This document shows positions 45,489 through 56,411 of a DNA stretch of 64,000 nucleotides, piece by piece. Origin of the DNA: Hymenochaete sp. R1 (lineage: Eukaryota > Basidiomycota > Agaricomycetes > Hymenochaetales > Hymenochaetaceae); NCBI GenBank assembly GCA_019400425.1, contig JAFREE010000022.1, positions 124,001-188,000 on the forward strand, written 5' to 3'. The position numbers were made by a program, and so were the translations under genes. Positions within the stretch are counted from its first letter, which is position 1, and each line of letters begins with the position of its first letter. The notes beneath the pieces were generated by a model, which saw only the letters and a list, made by a program, of their open reading frames with translations, did not search any database and was not told where the DNA came from.

Positions 45489-45781
45489 TTGCCCTACTCT
45501 GCGGTGCCTTGCCTTCTATATGGGAAGAAAATGATGATGTCGAAGACGACTACGGTGGAAGTAAGGTGGGAGGCGGGAAGTGATGATTGAATGAACTGAC
45601 TTGAGTACCGGGCCAGAGGTTCGTCACTTGAATAGTCAGATGGGTATGTATCTGTCTAGTAAAGTTAGTGTTTGTGAGCTGCGATTGGAGGGGGGTTGAT
45701 GTACACGTACATAGAGTAACGCCCTAGACGATTCAGATTGAGAGACGGGAGACCGCAAGAGTTCAGTCGTCCGAAGAAGCT

Positions 45782-46374
45782 TCAGATGCCGGTGAAATGA
45801 AAAGCAGGAGGTGTCCGGTCAGAGTGTGAATGACGAACTTGAGGTTCAACGTGTGTCTTAACGGCGAGACGGTGCCCAGAGCATGCAACACTCCATTCCC
45901 CTGCCGGTACGAGACTCGAGTCAGACTGCAGTATCGACAAAGACGACGTCGGTGAAGATGAGAGAGGGAAAGAGAGCAGCGGATACGTACTATGCGAGAA
46001 GAAGAGAGAGCGTTGAGGAAATAACGCGTGTTGGGCGTTGGCCAGCACGGAGACAACGTGCCTGCCTCGAGGCTGCGAAGAAGCCCAAAGACACCGTAAT
46101 CGTGCAGGATGCTTCCGTATTTCGTCATCCAATCCTCAATTTCAGCCTCTCGCCGTTGTCGCAGACCCATCCGCCGCCGCCACTGGAGGACGCCATTGCC
46201 GTCGTCTCCGGCGAATTTGTTGTCATCGCGCAGCGAGCACGTTGAATGAAGGTTGAGGTTCTTGGTTCTGGAAAAGGCGCAGAAACGTGACCTCGACGCG
46301 TTCTTTTCCAATTTTTGTTTTTGCTTATTTGCTGCTCTTCGGGGAGTCACGCACGGTAAAAACGTTGCCGCCAT
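45782..46374 (-). CDS. Small uncharacterised gene
   Basis: Two exons, 45991-46374 and 45782-45925, join in phase 0 over a 65-nt intron with GTACGT donor and CTGCAG acceptor, giving 175 residues from the first in-frame ATG (MAATFLPCVTP). Features are a basic N-terminus (RRAANKQKQKLEKNASRSR), a charged helix (QWRRRMGLRQRREAEIEDW) and a His/Pro-rich tail. No domain recognised. It lies upstream of, and on the same strand as, the Ser/Pro-rich gene, so it could also be part of that gene's 5' exons. Confidence 0.4.
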
Positions 46375-47440
46375 ACCGTTGACGGTCGTTTCTCTCTCTT
46401 CTTCCTCCAATGACACCCTGCATACCCACACTTACAAAATCCATCGGCCGAGACTGACAAAGCTCAGGGTAATCTCGCCGATATTTTTTTGGCTCTCGCT
46501 CTTTAGACGCTCTTTGGCTCAAACTTTATTTTGATCGCCGTATTCCAACCCTGTTCGTCAACCCCTGCCTACTTTGTCCACGCAAACACCGCTTTCCCCT
46601 CAATACATCCCGCGGGAGTCAGCGGCAGCCCTTGTTCGAGCACCTGCGCGTGCTATTCAATACTGGGAAACGGCCCTTGAACCCCGTCGACGTTCACAGC
46701 TGCCACTGTACTCGGTGCACGGTCGGGAGACCTGGTACATTTATCCACTAACACGACTGATCAGATCGATCACCATCGATGGCCTCGCTTTTCCGTATCT
46801 ATAGCACTATCTTTGGACATAACCGGCCATAGAGAATCCAAAACTTGAAGGGCCCTCGGAAAGAGTCGTCCGACAATCTGCTCCATGAACAAACCATACA
46901 GACAAAAATACCATACCCCAGGCTTTCGGACCTGAGACGCATCCTTGCTGACTGAAATGATCCCGATTCAATCAAAATGGAAATGAAATATAGAATGCGG
47001 CTTAAGGTGGTCAAGGAAGTAAGCACCCATGTCAGACTTATCTTGGTTGATATGTTTTACTAACGCTGATTTCTCACTCTTGGATACTTGCGGATGACTG
47101 GCTCACAACAATCCATATCATGCAGCTCTTCACGACGAGCTTTCCTTCTTCCAGGCCACCTGGGATGAGTACAGAGTCAACATACGACTCCTATACGCAC
47201 GCTTTTCATGCTATTCTGATCATGATGAATAACTCGTGTCAATGCTGTGCAACTTCAAATGGGAAGTGAGCACATTTGCCGTGACAAGTCATCAAAACAC
47301 TGGTAAGTTGACATTCATATTATTTATGAAAGAAGTCCTCACGAAGTTCCTTATCGTGTCGATGCCAGTGGGCGCAAACGACTGGCCAAACAGGGGCTTT
47401 GCGCGAAATAACTTTGAAGACGGTATTGCGAATTAATGCG
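46375..47440. other. Intergenic region upstream of tandem paralogues
   Basis: About 1.1 kb without a supported gene. Short frames on both strands have no ATG or splice support. Confidence 0.4.
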
Positions 47441-47461
47441 CAATGGAACTTGGCTATAAAG
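47441..47461 (+). promoter_or_regulatory. TATA core-promoter block, copy 1
   Basis: CAATGGAACTTGGCTATAAA, with TATAAA at 47455-47460, 136 bp before the ATG at 47591. The same block occurs at almost the same distance before the next paralogue. Confidence 0.55.
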
Positions 47462-47590
47462 TAGACTCAGTCGCCCTTTCCCCTTATACAATCGTTCGAG
47501 GTCTTTCCAGCTTTTTAGCCTTCCATCGTTAATTCGTGCCTTCCCCAGAGCCCTCTTTCTTTCGCGCAGCCTTGGATATATTCGGTATCC

Positions 47591-48622
47591 ATGTCTGGTA
47601 GCGTACCGATTGCCTTTTCCGCCGACTCGCAACCAGAAAGAACAGGGGATAGCTCAAGAAAGCGCAATGCACCTACGCACCCCGACGAACCCGTCCCGAC
47701 ACGCTCCAAACAATCAAATGATAATTTGTTAAGGAAAGGTGGCTTCGCGGCTCCTACCTGGAAGCGTCTGGCAGACGACCCTTTAATACGAGTTTGGCCA
47801 GATCTGGACCCATCGACGTACTTTCCGCGCGACGGCGAGCTGCATAAGCTTGTCGAAGAGGTGGCGGGTATAGTTCCGGGTCGCTACATTCTTCCACGTA
47901 ACGATGGGCGCACCGATATGGAGAAAGTCGTAGACCAACTCGACAGATACTTTGCATATGAGCGCATTCGCACCAACCTGCCTACCTCACCAAACGTCGA
48001 CAGCAATATGTACTGTGCGGCAATTAAGAAGGGACTAAGGCTGCTCAGTGAGAGTACTCGTACAAGTGCCAAGAAGATCATCGATAGACAAGACAAGAAG
48101 TTGGAATGGATGCTGGACACAGAATCGCCCGGTTTCAGGGTCGTATTTGGAGACAACGACGAGGATGCAAAACATTTGCGTAGCCTCATCAAGGAAGAAT
48201 GGTATGCAGAGCCAAAGAAACCAAAGTCCATGAAACTTCTCGAGCGGATCGACGATCCGGAACTCAATAAATTAGTTGAACGACTGGAATCAGGACACGG
48301 TGATCGTTCTTCCTATAATGAAGGGATTGGCTATTTGATCGACATTCTTGCGATTGTCAAGAACTTGCGTGTGTTGGCGCAGGAATGTCAGGACCTCAGG
48401 GAGAAAACGAAGGATACGGAAGTACATTCACGATCGGTTCTTAACTGCATATCGGCGTGTGCCAACGGGAAGGCCACGTGCCTAGTGTGGAGAACGCGCA
48501 GCAAATACAGCAACTTCCAGGAGCTTGTCGAAAACGCGAAACAATCACCCGATTATTCCAGTCGTGTTCAGGAGTTAGGCGAAGTCGAGGTGATGATGCA
48601 AACTGGTCAGACACCCTACTAA
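47591..48622 (+). CDS. Tandem paralogue 1, protein of unknown function
   Basis: Intronless gene of 343 residues. The N-terminus is disordered (SRKRNAPTHPDEP). The rest is mostly helical and charged. It shares with the downstream copy the block TWKRLADDPLIRVWPDLDPS, a DGELHKLVEEVAG-type helix, KKIIDRQDKKLEWMLD, ESPGFRVVF and LIKEEWY, plus a C-terminal KYSNFQELVENAKQSPDYS segment. No known domain is recognised. The pair looks like a recent but already diverged duplication. AATAAA at 48757-48762 may be its polyadenylation signal. Confidence 0.65.
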   Translation: MSGSVPIAFSADSQPERTGDSSRKRNAPTHPDEPVPTRSKQSNDNLLRKGGFAAPTWKRLADDPLIRVWPDLDPSTYFPRDGELHKLVEEVAGIVPGRYILPRNDGRTDMEKVVDQLDRYFAYERIRTNLPTSPNVDSNMYCAAIKKGLRLLSESTRTSAKKIIDRQDKKLEWMLDTESPGFRVVFGDNDEDAKHLRSLIKEEWYAEPKKPKSMKLLERIDDPELNKLVERLESGHGDRSSYNEGIGYLIDILAIVKNLRVLAQECQDLREKTKDTEVHSRSVLNCISACANGKATCLVWRTRSKYSNFQELVENAKQSPDYSSRVQELGEVEVMMQTGQTPY

Positions 48623-49298
48623 TATGCATGGAAAGAGCAGAACAGATTGATGTCTTGGTCTCGTACTTTGGAAGTGTGGGCTTGGGAGTGAATCCCAATC
48701 TTTCACTGTGGCATGTGTGCGGCAACAAGAAAATTGTAAACGAACGCGTCTGAGCCAATAAAAGGTATGTCTTTCACGAAACCCCCTCCCCTTCCTCCTT
48801 TTCTTTCCTACGTTCATTTGCCTTCGCGCATTAATCACTGCAAATAGTCTTTTTTTTTCATTAATTAAGGATGCATGACGATTAAGGTTCATTATCATTT
48901 GCTTACAGCCTCATGAAAGTACTCCTTATAAGAGTCCTTCCAGAGACTTCAGAGATTGCTGCACATCACGCAACTCTTTCTGGGTGTGCATTACTTCTTC
49001 CAGGTTAATTATATCAAGCGCAAAGTCAACGAATGACTCCTTTTAGCGCGCTTCTGTCGCTGGAAATACCTCCAGTCATCACTTTGCACATTCAAATCAT
49101 GAGAAATGGGATCCTTTGCCGTGTCGACGAGTCGTCAGCGTACGAGTAAAAGTACATTTCTCTTAACTATGAAGTATCTTTGCGACATCACTTACCACTC
49201 ACAATGCCGATGAAAGCAAAAACTTAGCCGAACGAAAACTCTGCGCTGGATCTTACGGACGCTCCGTTTGAATCGGTAACGGATCTAAAAGCAATGTG
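48623..49298. other. Spacer between tandem paralogues
   Basis: About 680 bp with the 3' UTR of the first copy and upstream sequence of the second. A T-rich run lies at 48850-48860. No gene. Confidence 0.5.
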
Positions 49299-49320
49299 CA
49301 ATGGAGTTTCGGCTATATAG
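49299..49320 (+). promoter_or_regulatory. TATA core-promoter block, copy 2
   Basis: CAATGGAGTTTCGGCTATAT followed by AG, aligning with the block upstream of the first paralogue. The TATATA lies about 134 bp before the ATG at 49449. Confidence 0.55.
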
Positions 49321-49448
49321 CGTGCGACATATTCTTCATACCCAACGCACTCTCGTCTACGATTTCAACGAACTCCCACTCTTCCGTCCAGGCCTCGCTT
49401 TCTCATAGTCCATATCTTTTCGTGCAATCTCCGATCTATCCAGTGTTT

Positions 49449-50498
49449 ATGTCTGACAATACCCCGGCATCCTCCTCTATCGATTCCCCCCAACAAGGAA
49501 GTGGAGGGAAGGGGTCGAGGAAGCGAAACGCGCCTGCACATCCTAGCGAACCTGATTCGTCTCGCTACAAGCAGTCAGAGGAAAAGTTTCTCAGGGAAGG
49601 TGGTTTCACGTCTTCTACCTGGAAACGTCTGGCAGATGATCCTTCAATACGGGTTTGGCCAGACGTAGACCCATCGGTGCACTTTCTGCAGGGTGGTGAG
49701 CTACATAGGCTCGTTCAAGATGTGGCGACGACCATCCCGCGAAAGATGCATCCTAATAGCGACTCGCGCACCGATCTAGAGAAAGTCACGGACCAATTCG
49801 ACAGATATCTTGCCTTGGAGCGCATACGCGATATGCTTCTTGCCATGCCGAAGATTCATCAAAACGATTACTGGCTTGCAATCAGGCGTGGAATCAGACT
49901 TATCATCCACGATACTCGTCAAAGTGCCAAAAAGATCATCAGCAAACAGGACAAGAAGTTGGAATGGATATTAGACCCCGAATCGCCCGGTTTCAGTATC
50001 GTTTTCTTGAGCAAAGACGATGCAGAGGACGCATACCATCTCATCAAAGAGGAATGGTATACGGACTCAAGAAAAGAGCCAGAATACATAACGCTTCTAA
50101 AGGAGATCAACGATCCGGAGCTCGACGAACTGGCCAAACGATTGGACCCGGAACATGGGCAGTCCCATTCTTTGAACGTCGGAATAGACTATCTGCTCGA
50201 CATTCTTGCGACTGTCAATAAATACACCAGACTAGAGCAGGAGTACGAGAAACTCAAAGAAAAAAGAGAGGATATTAAGGTGCGTTCAGTTCTCGACGGC
50301 CTATCGAAATCTGCCCATAAACGGGAGGTGAGTCTATTGCTTAGAGCCCGCAAAAAGTACAGTAATTTTCAAGAGATTATTAATGAGGCGAAGCATGCAC
50401 CGGACTACTCTAACCGCATACAAGAACTGCTCGAAATTGAAGGGTTGTTGTTTGGTGGTCAACTTCATATGCATGAAACAGTGATGTCTCTGTCTTGA
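49449..50498 (+). CDS. Tandem paralogue 2, protein of unknown function
   Basis: Intronless gene of 349 residues from MSDNTPASSS. The frame extends upstream to 49296, but that part overlaps the TATA block and is unlikely to be translated. It shares with paralogue 1 the motif TWKRLADDPSIRVWPDVDPS, KKIISKQDKKLEWILD, ESPGFSIVF and LIKEEWYTDSRKE, and KYSNFQEIINEAKHAPDYS. It is helical and charged, with a coiled-coil stretch (RLEQEYEKLKEKREDIK). Function unknown. Confidence 0.65.
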   Translation: MSDNTPASSSIDSPQQGSGGKGSRKRNAPAHPSEPDSSRYKQSEEKFLREGGFTSSTWKRLADDPSIRVWPDVDPSVHFLQGGELHRLVQDVATTIPRKMHPNSDSRTDLEKVTDQFDRYLALERIRDMLLAMPKIHQNDYWLAIRRGIRLIIHDTRQSAKKIISKQDKKLEWILDPESPGFSIVFLSKDDAEDAYHLIKEEWYTDSRKEPEYITLLKEINDPELDELAKRLDPEHGQSHSLNVGIDYLLDILATVNKYTRLEQEYEKLKEKREDIKVRSVLDGLSKSAHKREVSLLLRARKKYSNFQEIINEAKHAPDYSNRIQELLEIEGLLFGGQLHMHETVMSLS

Positions 50499-51726
50499 CA
50501 GAATAACGTCGTTAAATTGTGCCTCTAATTTCTTCCTGTGGCGATGAGAGATTTATTAGTAACTTTATCTCTTTATGTTCTCTTTTGATCCATACTCTTC
50601 TGTTTCCTTGCGTGATTCAAGGGTTACCATTTCTTGTTCCTCGTGGGTGTACAGCTGTCAATTTCCATGACATCGCCTTCGTATGCTCGCACTCTTTCTT
50701 GAGCTACTACTTATGGAGACATACTTCATTATTGCTATTCTCACTTTAAACGTTAAATCAAGTCTGGATTCCACAATGTGTATCAAGGAAAGTTTTTAAA
50801 TAAAGGTATTAAACGCGAAGGCTGGCCCATTTAAGTTGATAAAGAACAGTGATAATGATCAGTAAGTACAGCATTCACCAAAAACAAGCCCCATGAGTTC
50901 CGATCCCGTGCAGCTCATCTAAGCACTTGGAATGACATCAAAAACACTGTTTCCAAACTTCTCTGGTCAATCCCGGGGAATGTAATCGCCTCAACCCGCT
51001 TATGTTAGATTTGGTGATACTGGAGTGCCCTGTCGGAGTTCATTTGCTTTAGAATAGAGATTCGCGATATTTTTATTTTTCAGGGACATGCAGGTGCATC
51101 ATGGTGCATCCTTATGCCTTTCACAAGGATCGAGATGGCCCTACGTAATGACTATAAAGTAAATGCGCATGCGTTGTGTACTTCTATTGACGCGTTGCGT
51201 CAGGTGGCTCACGCGTCTTAGCCACAAACAATGAGATGCGCGCGCAGGGTCGCACAAAACGGAAACTCCAGAACACAAACACAACCACAGAACTTTATTT
51301 ATTTATTTCAGTTACATTCGAGCGAGACACAAAATGAAAGACATTTCAAAAGAAAGCATCCAGAAAAATATGAGTAATAAGAAAAAGAAGAAAAGAGTAA
51401 GAAAGGTGAGGTACGGAGCAGGAAAAAAGGAAACAAGAGAAATTTCTGACAAAAGGTTGGGTGCAATCAACACGTCCTAGGCGTTTGCGAGAAATGAGGT
51501 TAGGTAGTGTGTAATGAAGATTGTTAGTGACGAGCGAGGATGAATGTTGCATGAAGTAGAGGATAGAGGCATATGATGAGGGCTGCGACATATAGAATCC
51601 CGCCTGCGGGAAGAGAGTGGTAGCATAATGGTAAAAAGAAAGGGAAGGATAATGAACGAGGGTGAGGTGAAAAGGAGAAGTAAAATACAAAGAAAAATTG
51701 TACCCGACTTTTCGAACATCAGTACT
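50499..51726. other. Intergenic region downstream of paralogue 2
   Basis: About 1.2 kb of A/T-rich spacer. It includes the 3' UTR of paralogue 2 and the 3' region of the next minus-strand gene. No gene seen. Confidence 0.45.
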
Positions 51727-53008
51727 TCAGCGTTTCGCCGCCCTCGCCGCCCTCGCCGCGGCGTTTGCAGCACTAGTCGCGCGAGCGGCGGCACGCATAG
51801 CAGGAGTGATCATTTCATCTGGCAGGTCTTCCTCCTCAGATGTATCGTACACAATAAAGAACGAATCACTGGAAGCACTAGCATACGAGTCCTGTCCAAA
51901 GTCAGGTAGGAAGCTATCGATCACTCTTCCTCTGGCGGCAGGCGAGTTGGAATCGAAACCACTGGCGCTGGATTCGCTGAGAGAGAGGTGAGAGAATTCG
52001 GAAGCGAGAGGATCCAGAGAGTAAGGCGGAGGGTGGAAGGGGAGTGGGAGCGAAGATGGGAAAGTGCGCGGATACAGATATGAATCGCCATTCTGTGAAG
52101 GGAGGAAACTATCAGCTGAGTTTCTTTAAGTTGAAACCGTACTGAGATGAACTTACAACGCCAGAGCCAACCATTCCATGATCTCCGAAGTACTCGCCAC
52201 CGTTCCCACTAAATTCAGACGGCGTATGCGGAAGAGTCAAGGGCAAAGGCATACAGCCAGGCGTCATCCCAGGCATCGTCCACGGACCCGGACGAGGCGT
52301 TACAAGCCGAATCGTGGGCTCTACGTCAATCTTGACGACTACCTCCTTCTTGGGCTTGAGACGGCGCAGACGGCGTTCCTGTTCACGTTCGCGTTTGAGA
52401 GCGCGGTGGGCTGGGCTGAGGGACTTGCTTGCCTTTCGGCTTGAGTGGGCCTTGTTGCTGGAGGAGTCGGTAATGGTAGTAACCAGAGTGCTGCTGGAAG
52501 AGTGCGTGGTGTCGGAGACCGCCTCGGACGAGGTGGTTTCGGTGCTTGAGTTCGAGATAGTTCTTGCGATGGGCTCCATCTCGGATCCGGATCCAGCTAG
52601 AGAACCACTTGCAGAGTCGGCGCCGGCGCTCAACTCTTCTTCTTCCTTCATGTTCAACCCAAACATCGCCTCAAGAGTCACCCTCAGATCCATCAATCGC
52701 CTCTTCCTTTTCCTCTCCTTCCTCGACTTCAAAATCAGCTTCATTGTCTGATAACTCGACACCGCCCTCCTCGTCGTTCTGAACGTGAGCATGTCTCGAG
52801 CCGACGCGAACTTGCGGAGGATCTCGCGGTTGGACATTGGGAGCTGGTAGACGACGCCCGGGCGCGGGTTTGGATTGAGCGCGAGAAAAGCGGCTTCCTG
52901 AGCTTGCATGTACTCCCAGGAAGTTAGGGAGGAGCTGGAGCCGGAGCGTGAGGGTAGAGAGGGCCTTCGCGTTGAGAAACGGCGCGACTTGGGCAGGAGG
53001 TGAGGCAT
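51727..53008 (-). CDS. Basic, Ser-rich protein, function unknown
   Basis: Two exons, 52157-53008 and 51727-52092, in phase 0 over a 64-nt intron (GTAAGT...TTCACAG), encode 405 residues. The N-terminus is basic and Ser-rich (KSRRFSTRRPSLPSRSGSSS). A helical segment follows (SWEYMQAQEAAFLALNP, QLPMSNREILRKFASARDML, LILKSRKERKRKRRLMDL). A Ser/Thr-rich linker and a basic KREREQERRLRRLKPKKEV region come next. The C-terminus is acidic then Ala/Arg-rich (YDTSEEEDLPDE, AAARAARAAKR). I recognise no family. The charged pattern suggests a nuclear or membrane-associated regulatory protein, but that is only inference. Confidence 0.6.
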
Positions 53009-54980
53009 TGTGCTGAACTCAAAAACTGTGGAGATTTGGATCGAGATTAGGGAGGTGTAGGTAGAGTTAAACAGAGTTACAGACTGGAGCAGAAGTGCTA
53101 AATCTATAGACTTGAATCTGGTAATGGAGAGAAATGGGGGGTTGAAAGATGAATGTAGAGATGGACGGGATTAGAGGAATTCCGGTCTTTCTTATACTCA
53201 TCCATCTTGTTCCTTAGGCTTTACGCGTCTGGTTGTGGTCGTATGCACGCCTAAGGCAGAGAAAAAGGGTTTCCGAGTCTGGTAATGTAAGCCTAAGGTG
53301 AGTACCAGGGTTCGGGGCACGAAGTCGGAAAGAAGCAGGACAAAATGGGCTGGAGAACTGAAGCGAAGACAGAGCCACATCAACAAGCCGTTAGGGTTAC
53401 TTCCGCGTGGTTTGAACCGGTGGAGGCCTATGTCACAATCAAGTCATCATCAGCAAAGAATGGACCGAAAGTCTTGTGCGAATGAAAAGGGGGATGCTTA
53501 CCAATGAACACGTTTGCCCACGAAAGGAAAAGAATAAGACAATCGTCTCTTCCTATTTCGTATCTCTTCCCTATTTCTCATCCGTTCTCCTCCCCCACGC
53601 CTTCCGTAGAGCAGAAAGGATGATGAGAAGTAAGACGAATGGAGCTTGAAGTGCATGGCAATGCAAAGCCGCCAGTGCATAACGTTAGGAACCTTGTTCC
53701 TCCCCACTTTGCCCAAGTTCCCTTTTCCCTATCCACACATACGATTTCACAATGAAATTCACCTAACATCCGTGTAACGGAATGGCTATGATTTATAATT
53801 TCCCTCCTTCGATCTGAAAATGAAGAAAAAGAAAGAAGCCGAAAAAGTGTTGAAAATTGTGACAAAGGTCGAATAATACAAAACAGGAAGATAAGCCACT
53901 CACATAGGGTCCAACTGAGGGACCCTGTTTTGTTTTGTGTCAGGATCCACACCCTCCAACATTCTCGAGTCCATTTCGTGGTTCTTCTGGAAACACTCGA
54001 CCCTTTACAAATCAAACCCAACTCCAGGTCCCCGTCAAAAGATCAAATAAACGTCGCAAGAGGGATGGGAGTCCGGAAATAATCTGAGCAAAAGACACCC
54101 ATCGGCCGAGTTGAGTGCGTGGCTTCTCTGTTGCTGCCTGGCTTCATAAACCCCTATTGAGCCGCTAAGGTGGAGACACAAGCCATAATCAGCTCGTGAA
54201 GGACAGAGCGACCATTGTGGCTTTCGCGCTCGTTACCAAGAAGCGCCGGGGAAAGCCGAGAATGGAAAAGAGGGCTATTTGCACCCTCCCTCCGCCGAGT
54301 CTTCGACACCTCCGCCACGCTATTGTCCCAAAAAATTTTCAATCGCATTGGTAAGTTATGATTTGTGATGGAATATATTTTATGTGGGGTACCCACATAT
54401 GATAGGAGGGTGATGCTGGGAGTCTATTGAGGGCCAAACGAAAGAAAAAGTACTGTTGGTTATTACTCTTGCATAGTGAAGAAAGAAGAACGAAAGCGAT
54501 TAGGATCTAGTCAGCTAGGCACGACACGAAAGAAACCGTAGGCTGAGAACTAGGAGGTGAAAGGGAAGAGAAATCCGCACCTAAAAGTGGCTTAGAGTAT
54601 GAGACGTGATATGGGGGGAATATGGTAAGTGCTGCTCATACAACAAAATCTTGAAGAGCTATAGAAAGGCTTTTCAGTACAACGACGAATAGAGGGAGAG
54701 ATGGGAAGGCGAAGGTGGACCTCACATTGTCCAGGTATTTTACACGCTACTATTCGGAATCCTCATTCGAATCCATCGCTTCAAGTCCTTTCCGCATTCG
54801 CACGCTGCGATTTTTGAACTCTTGCTTGCTTTGATGCAGAAGACAGCGCAGCCGATGCCACGTCATCTTCACATGGAAAGAAGTACCGGACTCGTGCCGT
54901 TTCCTTGCTATCTCCACATAGTACAACGCTTTAGTCGTCCTAGAGAATATGCTATCTATTTCGTCCCGAGCCCTATCTCA
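53009..54980. other. Intergenic region
   Basis: Nearly 2 kb with no gene I can assemble. Scattered frames up to ~147 codons on the minus strand (for example 53578-54021) lack introns, motifs or phase-consistent extension. Confidence 0.4.
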
Positions 54981-56411
54981 TTAGAAGGAGATGTAGCCTG
55001 ACCCACCCGGGTTCTTCGTTTCAGAGAACGTCACACCAATGCACCATCTGGGTATTGCTTCTGCCTTCGCATCGAGGGCGTCTGAATCAGGCGTTAGGTT
55101 GTCAGTATCAGACAAGCGTTCGCCAAATTGGGAGCCTCCAGCGCCTCTCGCGGATTTCCTGGCTTCATCGAGCCTCATCTGAAGCAGAGCCTCGTCGACG
55201 AGCCTCTGCATATGATTGACCGGAAGGCGAAGGGGCTATTCGTTGACGGAGAACACATCTGCCAACTTGACGTTTTTCGCGGCCCTCTGCTCGTATTGAT
55301 CTTATGGGTACAACCCACGAGATATGATAGCCTGTCTAAGTGTGCGTCGCGGTCCGACTCGCTCCACGAGGCTTTGACCGTACTCTCCGAGCTCTTCAAG
55401 GCCTTTAGATAGTACCGCAACTCATCCTCGAGTTGGTCCTTGTCGAGCTCGGCGACCACTGGCACGATGTCCCGTACGAGAGTCAAGTTTTCATCAGGGA
55501 CACCTTCGGCGATAGTTTTCAGGATTGATCGTTTAATTCTTTGAAGTTTGTTTTCTCCATACCTCGGAATCGGCTCATGAAAGGTTTGAACGCCGTTGCA
55601 TACAGCGCCAAATGGTTCTTACGAGACTCGCCGTCGTTATCGCCTTCGACAGCCCTGGCGAATTTCAACGGTACGTCAAATATGCCGGAATCCTACTCTG
55701 TTTCCTCATAACATCGCCGTCTCCCGGCGAGGTCCTGGGATTTATCAGAAGGCACGCATTTAGGCTGATACCTGTCTAGAAACCGGTCTAGTTGCTTTCT
55801 GACCACCTTCAGGTTTCTGTCGTCGTCGGTGATGTTTTCCCGTCCCAGTCACCACCCTGGAACGGTAGTCCGTTCAGTGAGGGCGGCAGGCTTTTCGGTT
55901 TGTCAAATTGTCTTCGTTTCGCAACGGAAGAGTCCTGAGGAGCGGCGCCGCATTTTATGCTAGACTTGGTTTGCTTTGACGACGTTCTTCAAAAGGAAAC
56001 CACAACAAATATGCGAAACATATCACTCACTCACATCGGGGCAACAACAGCGTCCTACAGTGGAGTGAGAAACGAAGGCGTTAGAAGACCGCGTTGAAAG
56101 CTCCGTAGGTCTTAACTCATCCATACCCCAAGAACAGCATCGCCATTCTCTTCGCTGCAAAGCAGGATACTACCTGCGAAACTAAATGGGAGCGGCGCCT
56201 TCAAGCCCGTAGAAGTAGACCGCGCGAGTCTGCTGGATTCCCGAACACGAACGATCAGTTCATAAACTCAACAAAAAAATCCTTTACAGCACTCACAACG
56301 GCACGATCCCGATCCTAATTCTTCCTTATGGGCTGCATCCGAGTCTGGGTCTGGCTCGACATTCGATAAGCCAGCTTGAAGCTCGAGAGAGACACCGCCA
56401 GCCTGAAGCAT
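54981..56411 (-). pseudogene. Degenerate intron-rich gene
   Basis: A chain of exon-like blocks on the minus strand with good splice sites. It starts at the ATG at 56411 (MLQAGGVSLELQAGLSN). Blocks containing FSFAGSILLCSEENGDAVLG, then DAVVAPITSSKQTKSS, then FDKPKSLPPSLNGLPFQGGD follow. Downstream blocks carry LDRFLDRYQ, then LKFARAVEGDNDGESRKN, then TLVRDIVPVVAELDKDQ, and the last exon ends GGSGYISF at 54981. Several junctions are clean (for example a 57-nt intron inside RFRG|VPDEN). At least two steps do not: a one-base slip near 56200, before SFAGSILL, and a frame change near 55840 with nearby stops. I therefore read it as a recently decayed gene, though unusual splicing or assembly errors could rescue it. 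No family is named. Confidence 0.45.

Noticed and set aside
49296..49448. Earlier start of paralogue 2 at 49296 (51 extra residues)
   Set aside because: That segment overlaps the TATA block and has no counterpart upstream of paralogue 1.
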